Below, one piece after another: positions 26,291 through 34,262 of a stretch of DNA of 64,000 nt (its first letter is position 1; the number at the start of each line of letters is the position of its first letter). The stretch lies in contig CAMVJE010000001.1 in assembly GCA_947167745.1 (NCBI GenBank), positions 38,883-102,882 of the forward strand. Reading direction: 5' to 3'. Below the pieces are notes generated by a model. It was not told the origin of the DNA and did not search any database. It worked only from the letters and a program-made list of their open reading frames with translations. The DNA is from an uncultured Treponema sp. GTDB lineage: Bacteria; Spirochaetota; Spirochaetia; Treponematales; Treponemataceae. The position numbers and the translations under genes were made by a program.

Positions 26291-27580
26291 ATGAAAAGGA
26301 TTTTGAAAGCAGAAATTTTTACGAATTTTCACAAATTAATTTCTTTTCTGGCTGTCACATTCATTTTTGTTTCAGGACTTTTTGCCCAGACGGATTCTGA
26401 GGCCAAACTTCTTCGTTTCAAGTACAAAAAAGAAGATAACTACCGGGTACTTTCCACAGTGAATGAAACAGTCAAAGTAAACGGCAGATTCAATCACCGG
26501 GCAGAAATCGTCAACCGCGTCTCAGCCCGCATCACCGAAGTAGACAAAAACGGCCGCGGCTTGAACGAGGCGACTTTTACCACCATGGAAAATTCTGTAG
26601 GCGCAAACTCAAACGGAACCCTTACCTACGGCGAAGAATATGAAAGCAAATACTGGCGGGACACCAAGGGCATCTACGAAATCGGAAACGAATATTTCAT
26701 GCCTGTAGTGCGTGATGTGCCGGTTTTTCCAGAAAAAGCTTTAAAACCCGGAGACACTTGGACAGCCAACGGCCACGAAGCCCATGACCTGAGGCGGAGT
26801 TTTGCCAACAATGAGCCGTTCAAAGTTCCTTTTACTGCGACTTATACCTATCTGCGGGACGAAGAAGGCGTTTCCTCAGACTCAAAGCACGAAAAAAAAA
26901 TATTTCAGGTTCTGCAGGTAAAATACACGCTTTCTTTTGAAAGCCCGATTCCAGAAAATGTTTACACCCTCACCGATGACTTTCCTGTTACAACCATGGG
27001 CTTTTCAAATCAGACGATATGGTGGGACAACGAAAAAGGCCAGATTGACCACTACACAGAAGATTTCAGAATCATCATGGAAACTTATCTTGGAAATCAG
27101 TTCGATTTTACAGGAAAGGCTCACGCTGAAGTCACTGATTTTGAGCGCACTGCAACAGAAGAGAATCTTGCGGTGGTTTTGGAAAAAGTAAAAGACTTGG
27201 ATTTGGAAGATGTCAGCGTCACCAAGAGCGAAAAAGGACTCACAATCTCTGTCGAAAACATTCAGTTTAAGCCAAATTCCGCGGAGCTTTTGGACTCAGA
27301 AAAAGTCAAACTTAACAAAATCGCGAAAATCATAGAAGACTTCCCCAATGACCTGCTGATTTCCGGTCACACAGCCCTTTCAGGAAGTGCGGAAAGCTGC
27401 CAGATTTTGAGTGAGGAGCGGGCTGATTCTGTAGCACAATACCTGATTAAGACAGGTGTGCGCGACAAATATCATGTTTACACACAGGGCTTCGGCGCCC
27501 GCGTTCCCATCGCGTCAAACGCAACTCCAGAAGGAATGGCAAAAAACCGCCGCGTAGAAATCACGATTCTCGATAAATAA
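26291..27580 (+). CDS. Exported OmpA-family protein
   Basis: 429-residue envelope protein from the ATG at 26291, which has GGAGGCG 5 nt upstream; an in-frame ATG at 26273 is less likely. Signal peptide to about residue 33 (FVSGLFAQ). The central part is beta-rich (RFKYKKEDNYRVLSTVNETVKVNGRFNHRAEIVNRVSARITEV), with a DTW motif (LKPGDTWTANG) seen in several treponemal OmpA-like proteins. The last 110 residues are an OmpA-like peptidoglycan-binding domain (IQFKPNSAELLDSEKVKLNKIAKII, LISGHTALSG, SEERADSVAQYLI, KNRRVEITILDK). Confidence 0.9.
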   Translation: MKRILKAEIFTNFHKLISFLAVTFIFVSGLFAQTDSEAKLLRFKYKKEDNYRVLSTVNETVKVNGRFNHRAEIVNRVSARITEVDKNGRGLNEATFTTMENSVGANSNGTLTYGEEYESKYWRDTKGIYEIGNEYFMPVVRDVPVFPEKALKPGDTWTANGHEAHDLRRSFANNEPFKVPFTATYTYLRDEEGVSSDSKHEKKIFQVLQVKYTLSFESPIPENVYTLTDDFPVTTMGFSNQTIWWDNEKGQIDHYTEDFRIIMETYLGNQFDFTGKAHAEVTDFERTATEENLAVVLEKVKDLDLEDVSVTKSEKGLTISVENIQFKPNSAELLDSEKVKLNKIAKIIEDFPNDLLISGHTALSGSAESCQILSEERADSVAQYLIKTGVRDKYHVYTQGFGARVPIASNATPEGMAKNRRVEITILDK

Positions 27581-27645
27581 AAAGAATTTTCTCGAATTGT
27601 TGCCGAAAATCGATTTTTTTCGCCTATATATAGTGGGAGAAAAAA

Positions 27646-28200
27646 ATGGCAGAAGAAGAGAAAAAAAATCGTTCATTAAATGACATGATTTTTATCATTC
27701 GTGACCAGCGCGTAATGATAGATCGAGATTTGGCAAGATTGTATGAAGTTCCGACTTTTCGCTTGAATGAAGCCGTAAAGCGGCATAAAAGCAGGTTTCC
27801 GCTGGATTTCATGTTCAAAATCACAAAAGAAGAGTTAGATGAACTCATCGCAAAATGCGATGAGTTCATTCCTCTAAGACATTCATCTTCATTTCCTTAC
27901 GCTTTTACTGAACACGGTGTCGCCATGCTGGCAAGTGTTTTAAACAGCGAAAGAGCAATCGAAATCAACATTGAGATAATCAGGGCTTTCGTACGGCTAC
28001 GAAAATATGTAAATTCTATGGACAAAGCACAGAACATCGCCGAGCTAAAGAAAATGCTTTTGCTCCACATTGAAAACTGCGACACTAAATTTTCTGAACA
28101 TGAAAAATCAATCCGAGACATCATTCATGCGCTGAACAGTTTGCTTGAACCGAAGTCCTCTGAACCCCGGAAAATCGGCTTCACTGATAAAAACAAGTGA
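27646..28200 (+). CDS. ORF6N-domain protein
   Basis: 184 residues. Residues 10-95 match the ORF6N domain (MIFIIRDQRVMIDRDLARLYEVPTFRLNEAVKRHKSRFPLDFMFKITKEE), a probable DNA-binding module known from phages and from scattered chromosomal genes. It continues with FTEHGVAMLASVL and a helical tail containing a coiled stretch. GGGAG lies 6 nt before the ATG. No other phage gene is near, so this is either a domesticated or a recently moved gene. It is followed at 8 nt by the helicase gene, so they may be cotranscribed. Confidence 0.85.
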   Translation: MAEEEKKNRSLNDMIFIIRDQRVMIDRDLARLYEVPTFRLNEAVKRHKSRFPLDFMFKITKEELDELIAKCDEFIPLRHSSSFPYAFTEHGVAMLASVLNSERAIEINIEIIRAFVRLRKYVNSMDKAQNIAELKKMLLLHIENCDTKFSEHEKSIRDIIHALNSLLEPKSSEPRKIGFTDKNK

Positions 28201-28207
28201 GGACATT

Positions 28208-29881
28208 ATGGCAGATATCGAGAAATTTTCTTTTGACGGGATAGGAGTGGCTGAGGGGGGCGCGGACGAGCTCTTTGATGCGGACGGAGCTGTCCGGGCT
28301 GCCCGCGAAGGCTTTCATGTTCCTTTTTTGTTTCCATGGCAGCGAATCGTAATCGCCAATATTCTGGACGGAGAGGCAGCATTGCACGAAGACGCAGCTT
28401 TTTCCGGCCACACAGACGATGACGACATTTACCGCGGAAGGCAGATTGTGCTTCTTCCAACCGGGGCTGGAAAGTCAATGTGCTTTTTAGTGCCCGCCCT
28501 GCTTCTGGAAGGCGCGACGCTCGTAATTTATCCGCTTTTGGCTTTGATGAGCGACCAGAAACGCCGCATGGAGCAGGCGGGAATCCGCTCGGTGGTCTTT
28601 AAAGGCGGGCAGACTGCAGAAGAGCGCGAAGAAAATTTCAATGCCCTCACCGACAAAGAAAATCCCGCCAGAGTAATTATCGCAAATCCCGAAGTTCTGA
28701 GCGGGGAAAATCTTCTTGAAAGGCTCTCACAAGTCAAAATCAGCCATATTGCGATTGATGAGGCTCACTGTGTTTCGGAATGGGGCGACTCTTTTCGTCC
28801 TTCTTATCTTGAACTTGGGCGCGTCATCAAAACTTTGGGCGTAAAACTCGTTACGGCATTTACCGCCACTGCAAGCAAGCCTGTCCTCGACCGGATCGGT
28901 GAAATTCTTTTTGACGGGAATTATCATCTTGTGCGGGGAGCTAGTGACCGTGCAAACATTCATTACGCCGTGCGATACGCCTACGCCAAGAAAAAGGCCG
29001 CGCTGGAACTGGCACTGACAATGAAAAAGCCGCTGATTATTTTTTGCGGAAGCCGCCGCAGAACTGAAGAAATGGCTCACGTCTGTGCATCATATTTTGG
29101 AAGGGAAAAAACGCGCTTCTATCATGCAGGGCTTACCCGCGAAGAAAAAACGGCCGTAGAAGAATGGTTTTTCAATTCAACCGAAGGGATTTTGACAGCA
29201 ACCTGTGCTTATGGAATGGGCGTGGACAAGTCCGACATTGCAAGCGTAATCCACCTGGACGCGCCCGAGCATCTTGAAAATTTCGTGCAGGAAGCTGGCC
29301 GTGCAGGTCGTAACGGTGCGAACGTAAATTCCGTGCTGATTTGGAATCACGCGGATTTTGTGCGCTGGCGACAGGCCAAACCGAACAGTCGGGAACGTGC
29401 TTTGGGCGACTTTGCGCTGAGCAAAACTTGCCGCCGTCAGATGATTCTGGATTATCTTGGAGGCGAAGAAACTGCCTGCTCAGGCTGTGACATCTGCGAC
29501 GCAAGGGCAAAAAATCAAAAAATCAGCTATACCGCCCCGGACGCGGAACTTGCATTCAGTTTTATCCGCAAAAACCGCCGCCTGTACACACGACAGGAAG
29601 CCACCCACGAACTTACGGAGCTTTATAATAGAAAAAAACTTAAAATTTTTGGAATCAATGTATGGGATGCAAAGGACACCGCAGAAATTCTCTCGCAACT
29701 TTTTTCAGAAAAGAGGCTTAGAATCTGCGGCACATTCTGGAAGGACAGACTGGATATCGTAAAGAGCAAAAAAGGTAGAAATTTACTCGCCTTTATTCCT
29801 CATCGCCAGCTGCATCTTCTCCACCTTCTTCGGCGGCTTTTTCGGCAGGAGCTGGAGCGGGTGCAGAGATTGTTTTCTTAG
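28208..29881 (+). CDS. RecQ-family ATP-dependent DNA helicase
   Basis: 557-residue superfamily 2 helicase from the ATG at 28208 (GTGAGG upstream). Walker A PTGAGKSMCFLVPALL, motif Ia YPLLALMSDQ, DEAH box AIDEAHCVSEWGDSFRPSYLELG, motif III TAFTATAS, motif V TCAYGMGVDKSDI and motif VI QEAGRAGRNG are all present. A zinc-binding cysteine set follows (CRRQMILDYLGG, CSGCDIC) and a partial winged-helix region. No HRDC domain is visible. The last 29 codons are antisense to the tail of a small membrane protein gene and read as an arginine/leucine-rich string, so the true end may be earlier if an AAAAAA tract at 29768-29773 hides a frameshift. Repair role is inferred from the family. Confidence 0.9.
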   Translation: MADIEKFSFDGIGVAEGGADELFDADGAVRAAREGFHVPFLFPWQRIVIANILDGEAALHEDAAFSGHTDDDDIYRGRQIVLLPTGAGKSMCFLVPALLLEGATLVIYPLLALMSDQKRRMEQAGIRSVVFKGGQTAEEREENFNALTDKENPARVIIANPEVLSGENLLERLSQVKISHIAIDEAHCVSEWGDSFRPSYLELGRVIKTLGVKLVTAFTATASKPVLDRIGEILFDGNYHLVRGASDRANIHYAVRYAYAKKKAALELALTMKKPLIIFCGSRRRTEEMAHVCASYFGREKTRFYHAGLTREEKTAVEEWFFNSTEGILTATCAYGMGVDKSDIASVIHLDAPEHLENFVQEAGRAGRNGANVNSVLIWNHADFVRWRQAKPNSRERALGDFALSKTCRRQMILDYLGGEETACSGCDICDARAKNQKISYTAPDAELAFSFIRKNRRLYTRQEATHELTELYNRKKLKIFGINVWDAKDTAEILSQLFSEKRLRICGTFWKDRLDIVKSKKGRNLLAFIPHRQLHLLHLLRRLFRQELERVQRLFS

Positions 29882-30026
29882 CTTTTGGAACTTTGGGCTT
29901 TTTTCGGTAGCGAACCACATATGCACACAAATCCATAAAAATAAAAACAATGACCGCCGTAATAATCACGCGCTTGTCAGAGAGAACGGCCTTAATCACC
30001 GGGAGAAAATCATGTGTATTCATCAT
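29793..30026 (-). CDS. Small membrane protein with Ala/Pro/Glu-rich tail
   Basis: 77 residues. One hydrophobic segment (VIITAVIVFIFMDLCAYVV, about 20-38) is followed by basic residues (RYRKKPKVPKAKK) and a low-complexity tail rich in Ala, Pro and Glu. It overlaps the convergent recQ end by 89 nt. It has no ribosome site, but a promoter TTGCGT-17-GATAAT ends 8 nt before the ATG, which supports it as a real leaderless gene. I recall similar short spirochaete proteins but do not know their role. Confidence 0.65.
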   Translation of the reverse strand: MMNTHDFLPVIKAVLSDKRVIITAVIVFIFMDLCAYVVRYRKKPKVPKAKKTISAPAPAPAEKAAEEGGEDAAGDEE

Positions 30027-30034
30027 ATAAAAAG

Positions 30035-30063
30035 ATTATCGGCAGAAACGAGAGCAAACGCAA
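30035..30063 (-). promoter_or_regulatory. Promoter of the small membrane protein, predicted leaderless
   Basis: On the - strand TTGCGT (30058-30063), a 17-nt spacer and GATAAT (30035-30040), then 8 nt to the ATG at 30026. No Shine-Dalgarno sequence. Confidence 0.55.
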
Positions 30064-30114
30064 CCTTAAAAAGGTTTCTTTTTCTCTCGCGCTCTTTTTA
30101 TTTTCCAAATTTTG

Positions 30115-30123
30115 TGTTACATT
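30115..30123 (+). promoter_or_regulatory. Extended -10 of hisH, predicted leaderless
   Basis: TG-T-TACATT (30115-30123) ends 6 nt before the hisH ATG. The -35 region is only T-rich. No Shine-Dalgarno sequence precedes the ATG. Confidence 0.5.
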
Positions 30124-30129
30124 TTTCGC

Positions 30130-30753
30130 ATGGTAGGAATCGTTGATTACAACGCTGGCAACATCAAAAGCGTTGAGCGTGCACTGGGCTTTTTGAAGGC
30201 AGAATATGTCCTTTCAAAAAATCCCGCCGATTTAGAAAAGTGTGACCGCCTGATTTTTCCTGGCGTGGGCGAAGCAAAATATGCCATGGAGCAGCTTAAG
30301 CTCACAGGCTTCGACACATTCTTAAAAGACTGGGCGCAATCACAAAAGCCGCTTATGGGTATCTGCCTCGGCTCACAGATTATTTTTGAACATTCCGAAG
30401 AAGGCGATGTGGATTGCTTAGGGCTTTTAAAAGGCAATATCCGTCATTTTGAAAGCGTCTGGCGCGATTCAGGAATCTCACCGAATCTCAAAGTGCCTCA
30501 CATGGGCTGGAACAACCTGGAATACGCAAGCGGCTCTAGTCCGCTTTTTAATGGCGTGGACGCAAAATCAGATTTCTACTTCGTGCATTCATATTTGATT
30601 CAACCAAGCGACCAGTCAATCGTAAAAGCCTGGGCCGACTACGGCTGTAAAGTGCCTGCCTGCGTAAGTCAGGGAAGCATCACAGCCTTCCAGTTCCACC
30701 CCGAAAAGAGCGGCCGAGCAGGCCTTAAAATCTTGGAAAACTATATAAAATAA
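30130..30753 (+). CDS. hisH: Imidazole glycerol phosphate synthase subunit HisH
   Basis: Glutaminase subunit, 207 residues, that feeds ammonia to HisF in histidine biosynthesis. The class I amidotransferase triad is present: Cys79 in MGICLGSQ, and His190 and Glu192 in FQFHPEKSG. The N-terminal MVGIVDYNAGNIKSVERAL and PHMGWNNL are typical. The ATG at 30130 is chosen over an upstream TTG at 30112 because it gives the normal N-terminus. The stop codon touches the first bases of an inverted-repeat element that separates it from hisF. Confidence 0.95.
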   Translation: MVGIVDYNAGNIKSVERALGFLKAEYVLSKNPADLEKCDRLIFPGVGEAKYAMEQLKLTGFDTFLKDWAQSQKPLMGICLGSQIIFEHSEEGDVDCLGLLKGNIRHFESVWRDSGISPNLKVPHMGWNNLEYASGSSPLFNGVDAKSDFYFVHSYLIQPSDQSIVKAWADYGCKVPACVSQGSITAFQFHPEKSGRAGLKILENYIK

Positions 30754-30900
30754 ATTCCTCACAGAGGGCACAGAGTTCACAGAGAGATTTTTGATGATAC
30801 AAAGTATTATATCACGGTCATTTTCAAATATATTAGACTGAGGTTTTATATTTGTCATACATAAAGCCCTCTGTGTGCTCCTAAACTCTGTGAGGAATTT
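30752..30900. mobile_element. 149-bp inverted-repeat element (MITE-like) between hisH and hisF
   Basis: Perfect 15-bp terminal inverted repeats: AAATTCCTCACAGAG (30752-30766) and CTCTGTGAGGAATTT (30886-30900). Subterminal CACAGAG words are also mirrored (GAGGGCACAGAG on the left, CTCTGTGTGCTC on the right). The inside is AT-rich and has no plausible gene. I recall similar CACAGAG-rich palindromic repeats between genes in many unrelated bacteria. The right end leaves a GTGAGA ribosome site for hisF just outside. Confidence 0.7.
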
Positions 30901-30914
30901 AAAGTGAGAATCCT

Positions 30915-31679
30915 ATGTTAAAGAAGAGAATCATCGTTTGTCTGGATGTAAAGGACGGACGGACTACTAAAGGCGTTAAGTTTCAGAATAACATCGATAT
31001 CGGAGACCCGGTGGAGATGGCGAAAAAATATTACGAGCAGGGTGTTGATGAGCTTGTTTTTTATGACATCATGGCTAGTGCCCGCGGTCGTGGCCCAATC
31101 CTCGACTTGATTTCACGCGTTGCGGAGCAGGTTTTCATTCCTTTCTGCGTGGGCGGCGGAATCGGCTCAATCGAAGACATCCGTTCAACGATTTTGGCCG
31201 GTGCCGAAAAAATCTCCCTCAACTCTCAGGCAGTCAAAAATCCTGACCTTATCCGAGAAGGAGCACGCATTTTCGGAAACCAGTGCATCGTTCTTGGCAT
31301 GGATGCCGCAAAAGATTCCGAAATGCCATCAGGCTACCGCGTTTACATCAACGGAGGCCGGGTCAAAACTGACTTAGACGCCCTTGACTGGGCAAAAAAA
31401 GCCGTTTCTCTGGGAGCGGGCGAAATCGTACTTAACTCAATTGACGCGGACGGCGTTCGTAACGGCTACGAACTTACTGTTACAAAAATGATTGCCGAAA
31501 ATGTGAGCGTTCCCGTAATCGCCTCTGGTGGCGGCGGAAAGCCACAGCACTTGGCAGATGTTCTCACTCAAGGCAAAGCCGATGCAGCACTCATAGCGAG
31601 CATGGTTCACTCAATGGGTTACACCGTTGACGGAATCAAGCGCGACCTGGACAAGCTCGGAGTTCCAGTCAGAATATAG
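30915..31679 (+). CDS. hisF: Imidazole glycerol phosphate synthase subunit HisF
   Basis: Cyclase subunit, 254 residues, a TIM barrel that forms imidazole glycerol phosphate and AICAR. Catalytic Asp11 in IIVCLDVKDGR and the second catalytic Asp near 130 (LGMDAAKD) are present, as are phosphate-binding loops GGGIGS and ASGGGG and the SIDADG motif. GTGAGA precedes the ATG. No other his gene is in the window, so the rest of the pathway must lie elsewhere or the pair serves another amidotransfer. The sequence is close to canonical HisF, which favours histidine synthesis. Confidence 0.95.
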   Translation: MLKKRIIVCLDVKDGRTTKGVKFQNNIDIGDPVEMAKKYYEQGVDELVFYDIMASARGRGPILDLISRVAEQVFIPFCVGGGIGSIEDIRSTILAGAEKISLNSQAVKNPDLIREGARIFGNQCIVLGMDAAKDSEMPSGYRVYINGGRVKTDLDALDWAKKAVSLGAGEIVLNSIDADGVRNGYELTVTKMIAENVSVPVIASGGGGKPQHLADVLTQGKADAALIASMVHSMGYTVDGIKRDLDKLGVPVRI

Positions 31680-31687
31680 GAGAAATA

Positions 31688-33010
31688 ATGAGAAAAAAAG
31701 CCTCCATATATGCACTTATTATCATAATTCTTGCAGAATTAGTCGGTCTTTCCGGCATTTTATATTTACGATATTGTCTTGATATTCAGACTTCCCTCTT
31801 CAATGTTCTTGTTGAACAGGTTTTTGAAATCGAAGAAGATGTAGAAAAAATCCGAAGTCTCCTCTACAAATACGAATACAATATGGTTTCAGAGCTTTAT
31901 TCTGAAGAAGCCACAGTCATTGAAACAAAAAACAAATTATACGAAACAGAACTGGAAATCCGAAATCAAATCATCAGACACGGAACCCTCATGCAAAAGA
32001 TTCCAGCAGATTCTGAGCGGACGCCCCTTTTCCGTAGTGTAAACGATGATGTCCTGAACTACCTGAATTATAATGCAGCTCTACTGGCCATGAAAGGAAG
32101 CGAAAACCAAGAAGACATACAAAAATTCACGAACACATACATTCTTCCCCTGATGAACCGGGTCAATACAAACATCGACGAACTTTCCAGAATGTCAACA
32201 AACTATATCAACAGAGCAAAAATCGCCCTCACAAACTATTTGAGCAAAACCAGGATAATCTGCATCATCGCTCTGGCTTTAATGATTACATCGATTATTA
32301 TAAGCATTCTACACAGCCACAAGGTTCTTACAGGGCTTGAAACCGACAACAACTTCCTCAAATTCAAATCAGACATCAGTGAAATCCGTATTTCTGAAAT
32401 TCAGAACAATACAATTATGGGAATCGCTGATTTGGTCGAAAGCAGAAGTGGCGAAACCGGGCAGCATGTAAAACGCACTAGCCATCTGGTCAGCCTGATT
32501 CTGCAGCAGGCAAAAAAACAGGGCAAATGGCCGGAAATTCTCACAGAAAGATTCATTGACTTTGTCACACGGGCCGCTCCAATGCACGATATAGGCAAAA
32601 TCGTCATTCCAGACCGCATTCTCAACAAGCCGGGCAAACTCACAGACGAAGAATTCAAAATCATGCAGACACACGCAGAGGCTGGCGGAAAAATCGTTTA
32701 CCAGATTCTCGGTGGCGTAGAAGATGTTGAATATGTTGACATTGCATCAGATATAGCACATTTTCATCACGAAAAATGGAACGGAAAGGGCTATCCGACT
32801 GGTAAAAAGGGCGAAGAAATTCCGCTCTGTGCAAGAATCATGGCGGTGGCAGATGTTTTTGATGCACTGGTTTCAGAACGTTGTTACAAAAAGCCCATGA
32901 GTTACGATGAAGCATTTGAAATCATCAGAAAAGATGCCGGTCAGCATTTTGATCCTGATGTCGCAGAACTTTTTCTGGAGATGAAAGATGAAATTAAAGC
33001 AGAAAAATAA
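31688..33010 (+). CDS. Membrane HD-GYP cyclic-di-GMP phosphodiesterase with periplasmic sensor
   Basis: 440 residues. TM1 at about 6-27, a periplasmic helical region of about 165 residues (four-helix-bundle-like), TM2 at about 193-213, a short linker and an HD-GYP domain (240-435). The metal-binding H300-D301 (MHDIGK), further histidines (HFHHEKWNG) and GYP at 368-370 (GKGYPTG) are intact, as is RIMAVADVFDAL. It should degrade c-di-GMP in response to a periplasmic signal. AGGAGAAAT precedes the ATG, 8 nt after hisF. Its last 23 nt overlap a substrate-binding lipoprotein gene, suggesting that protein is its signal partner. Confidence 0.93.
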   Translation: MRKKASIYALIIIILAELVGLSGILYLRYCLDIQTSLFNVLVEQVFEIEEDVEKIRSLLYKYEYNMVSELYSEEATVIETKNKLYETELEIRNQIIRHGTLMQKIPADSERTPLFRSVNDDVLNYLNYNAALLAMKGSENQEDIQKFTNTYILPLMNRVNTNIDELSRMSTNYINRAKIALTNYLSKTRIICIIALALMITSIIISILHSHKVLTGLETDNNFLKFKSDISEIRISEIQNNTIMGIADLVESRSGETGQHVKRTSHLVSLILQQAKKQGKWPEILTERFIDFVTRAAPMHDIGKIVIPDRILNKPGKLTDEEFKIMQTHAEAGGKIVYQILGGVEDVEYVDIASDIAHFHHEKWNGKGYPTGKKGEEIPLCARIMAVADVFDALVSERCYKKPMSYDEAFEIIRKDAGQHFDPDVAELFLEMKDEIKAEK

Positions 33011-34250
33011 AATAATATCTCTTGTTCTTTTTGGCTCACTCTTTGCTTTCAGTGCCTGTAATGATTCAAAAAAACAGGAGCCATGCGAAATTTCTTTTTC
33101 ATGGTGGGGAAATGACTCACGCCACGAATACACTTTAAAAGGAATCGAAGAATTTCACAGTCTTTACCCGGAAATAACTATCAAACCGGAATATGCAGTC
33201 TGGAACGGATACGAAGAAAAATTCGAAAACCAATTCAAAGAGGGCACTAATACGGATGTCATGCAAATTAATTTTGACTGGCTCTACAAGTATTCTCCAA
33301 ACGGAAATGGATTTTTTGATCTTAGTGGCTACAGAGACATCATCGAATTTCACAATTTCACCCTTACAGATTTGGATTTCGGGATAATAAACGGCAAAAT
33401 AAATGCAATTTCAGTCGGCTTCAACACGATAATTCCTGTTTTTGACGGAAAAATGCTCAGTCAGAACGGACTTTCAATTCCATCAACATGGACAGAAGTA
33501 ATTTCCTGCGGAAAAGTCCTCAAAAAGAAGAATCAATATCTTATCGGCGTAAATGCAAAACACTGTTTTTTGCTGGCAATCGCCTGGTTTGAACAGACCC
33601 ACTCAAAAAAATTTTTTGTAGACAATTATAATCTGAATGTTTCAGAAGAAGAACTCGGAGAAATTCTTGACTTTATGAAAATGCTCATAAAAGAACATGT
33701 AATTTACCCTGGAATCACAACTTTTAATGCAAAAATACTGTCAGGAAGGCAGATTGCGGGAGCCGTTGCCTGGTGTAACGAAGCATCAGTTCTTGCAAGG
33801 ACTTTTGAATCTCTAGGCGGAGAAGGTGTTCTCGGAAGCTTTATCAGCACAAAAGATGCTGTTGAATCCGGCTGGTACATCAAACCAGTCTCAATGTATG
33901 CGATAAAAAAAGGCTGTACTCATCCAAAAGAAGCCGCAGCTCTTGTGAACTTTCTTTTGAATAATCCGACAATGGCTCTACTTCAAAAATGCGATAAAGG
34001 CGTACCGGCAAGCAACAAAAGCCTCACCACATTAATGGAATATGATGCACTTGAATCACTTCAGTACAATTCACTCATGAAGATTCGCTTCAACAGTGCA
34101 AACATAAATGCAATGCTACCAATCATGGAAAACAAAGACTTAAATTACGCCTTTGCGCAAATTCTTCTTGCTTATACTGAAAATAAATCTTCAAAAAGTG
34201 CCTCAGCCCACGCTCTCTACGAAAGAACGCAGGAACTTTTAAAACACTAA
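32988..34250 (+). CDS. ABC-type sugar-binding lipoprotein, orphan
   Basis: 420-residue solute-binding protein of the extracellular type 1 (sugar) family. Lipoprotein signal MKLKQKNKIISLVLFGSLFAFSAC (lipobox FSAC). Family features: ISFSWWGNDSRHEYTLKGIEEFHSLYPEITIKPEYAVWNGYEEKF, TDVMQINFDWLYKY, and the C-terminal HPKEAAALVNFLLN. No permease or ATPase gene is near. The start lies inside the end of the HD-GYP gene in another frame, with GGAG 7 nt before the ATG, so translation is probably coupled. It may present a ligand to the HD-GYP sensor in place of, or besides, transport. Confidence 0.9.
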   Translation: MKLKQKNKIISLVLFGSLFAFSACNDSKKQEPCEISFSWWGNDSRHEYTLKGIEEFHSLYPEITIKPEYAVWNGYEEKFENQFKEGTNTDVMQINFDWLYKYSPNGNGFFDLSGYRDIIEFHNFTLTDLDFGIINGKINAISVGFNTIIPVFDGKMLSQNGLSIPSTWTEVISCGKVLKKKNQYLIGVNAKHCFLLAIAWFEQTHSKKFFVDNYNLNVSEEELGEILDFMKMLIKEHVIYPGITTFNAKILSGRQIAGAVAWCNEASVLARTFESLGGEGVLGSFISTKDAVESGWYIKPVSMYAIKKGCTHPKEAAALVNFLLNNPTMALLQKCDKGVPASNKSLTTLMEYDALESLQYNSLMKIRFNSANINAMLPIMENKDLNYAFAQILLAYTENKSSKSASAHALYERTQELLKH

Positions 34251-34262
34251 ACCGCCAGAAGA

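Noticed and set aside
30616..30858. 80-codon frame antisense to the hisH end and into the inverted-repeat element
   Set aside because: Half is antisense to conserved hisH and half lies in the repeat; no start signal.
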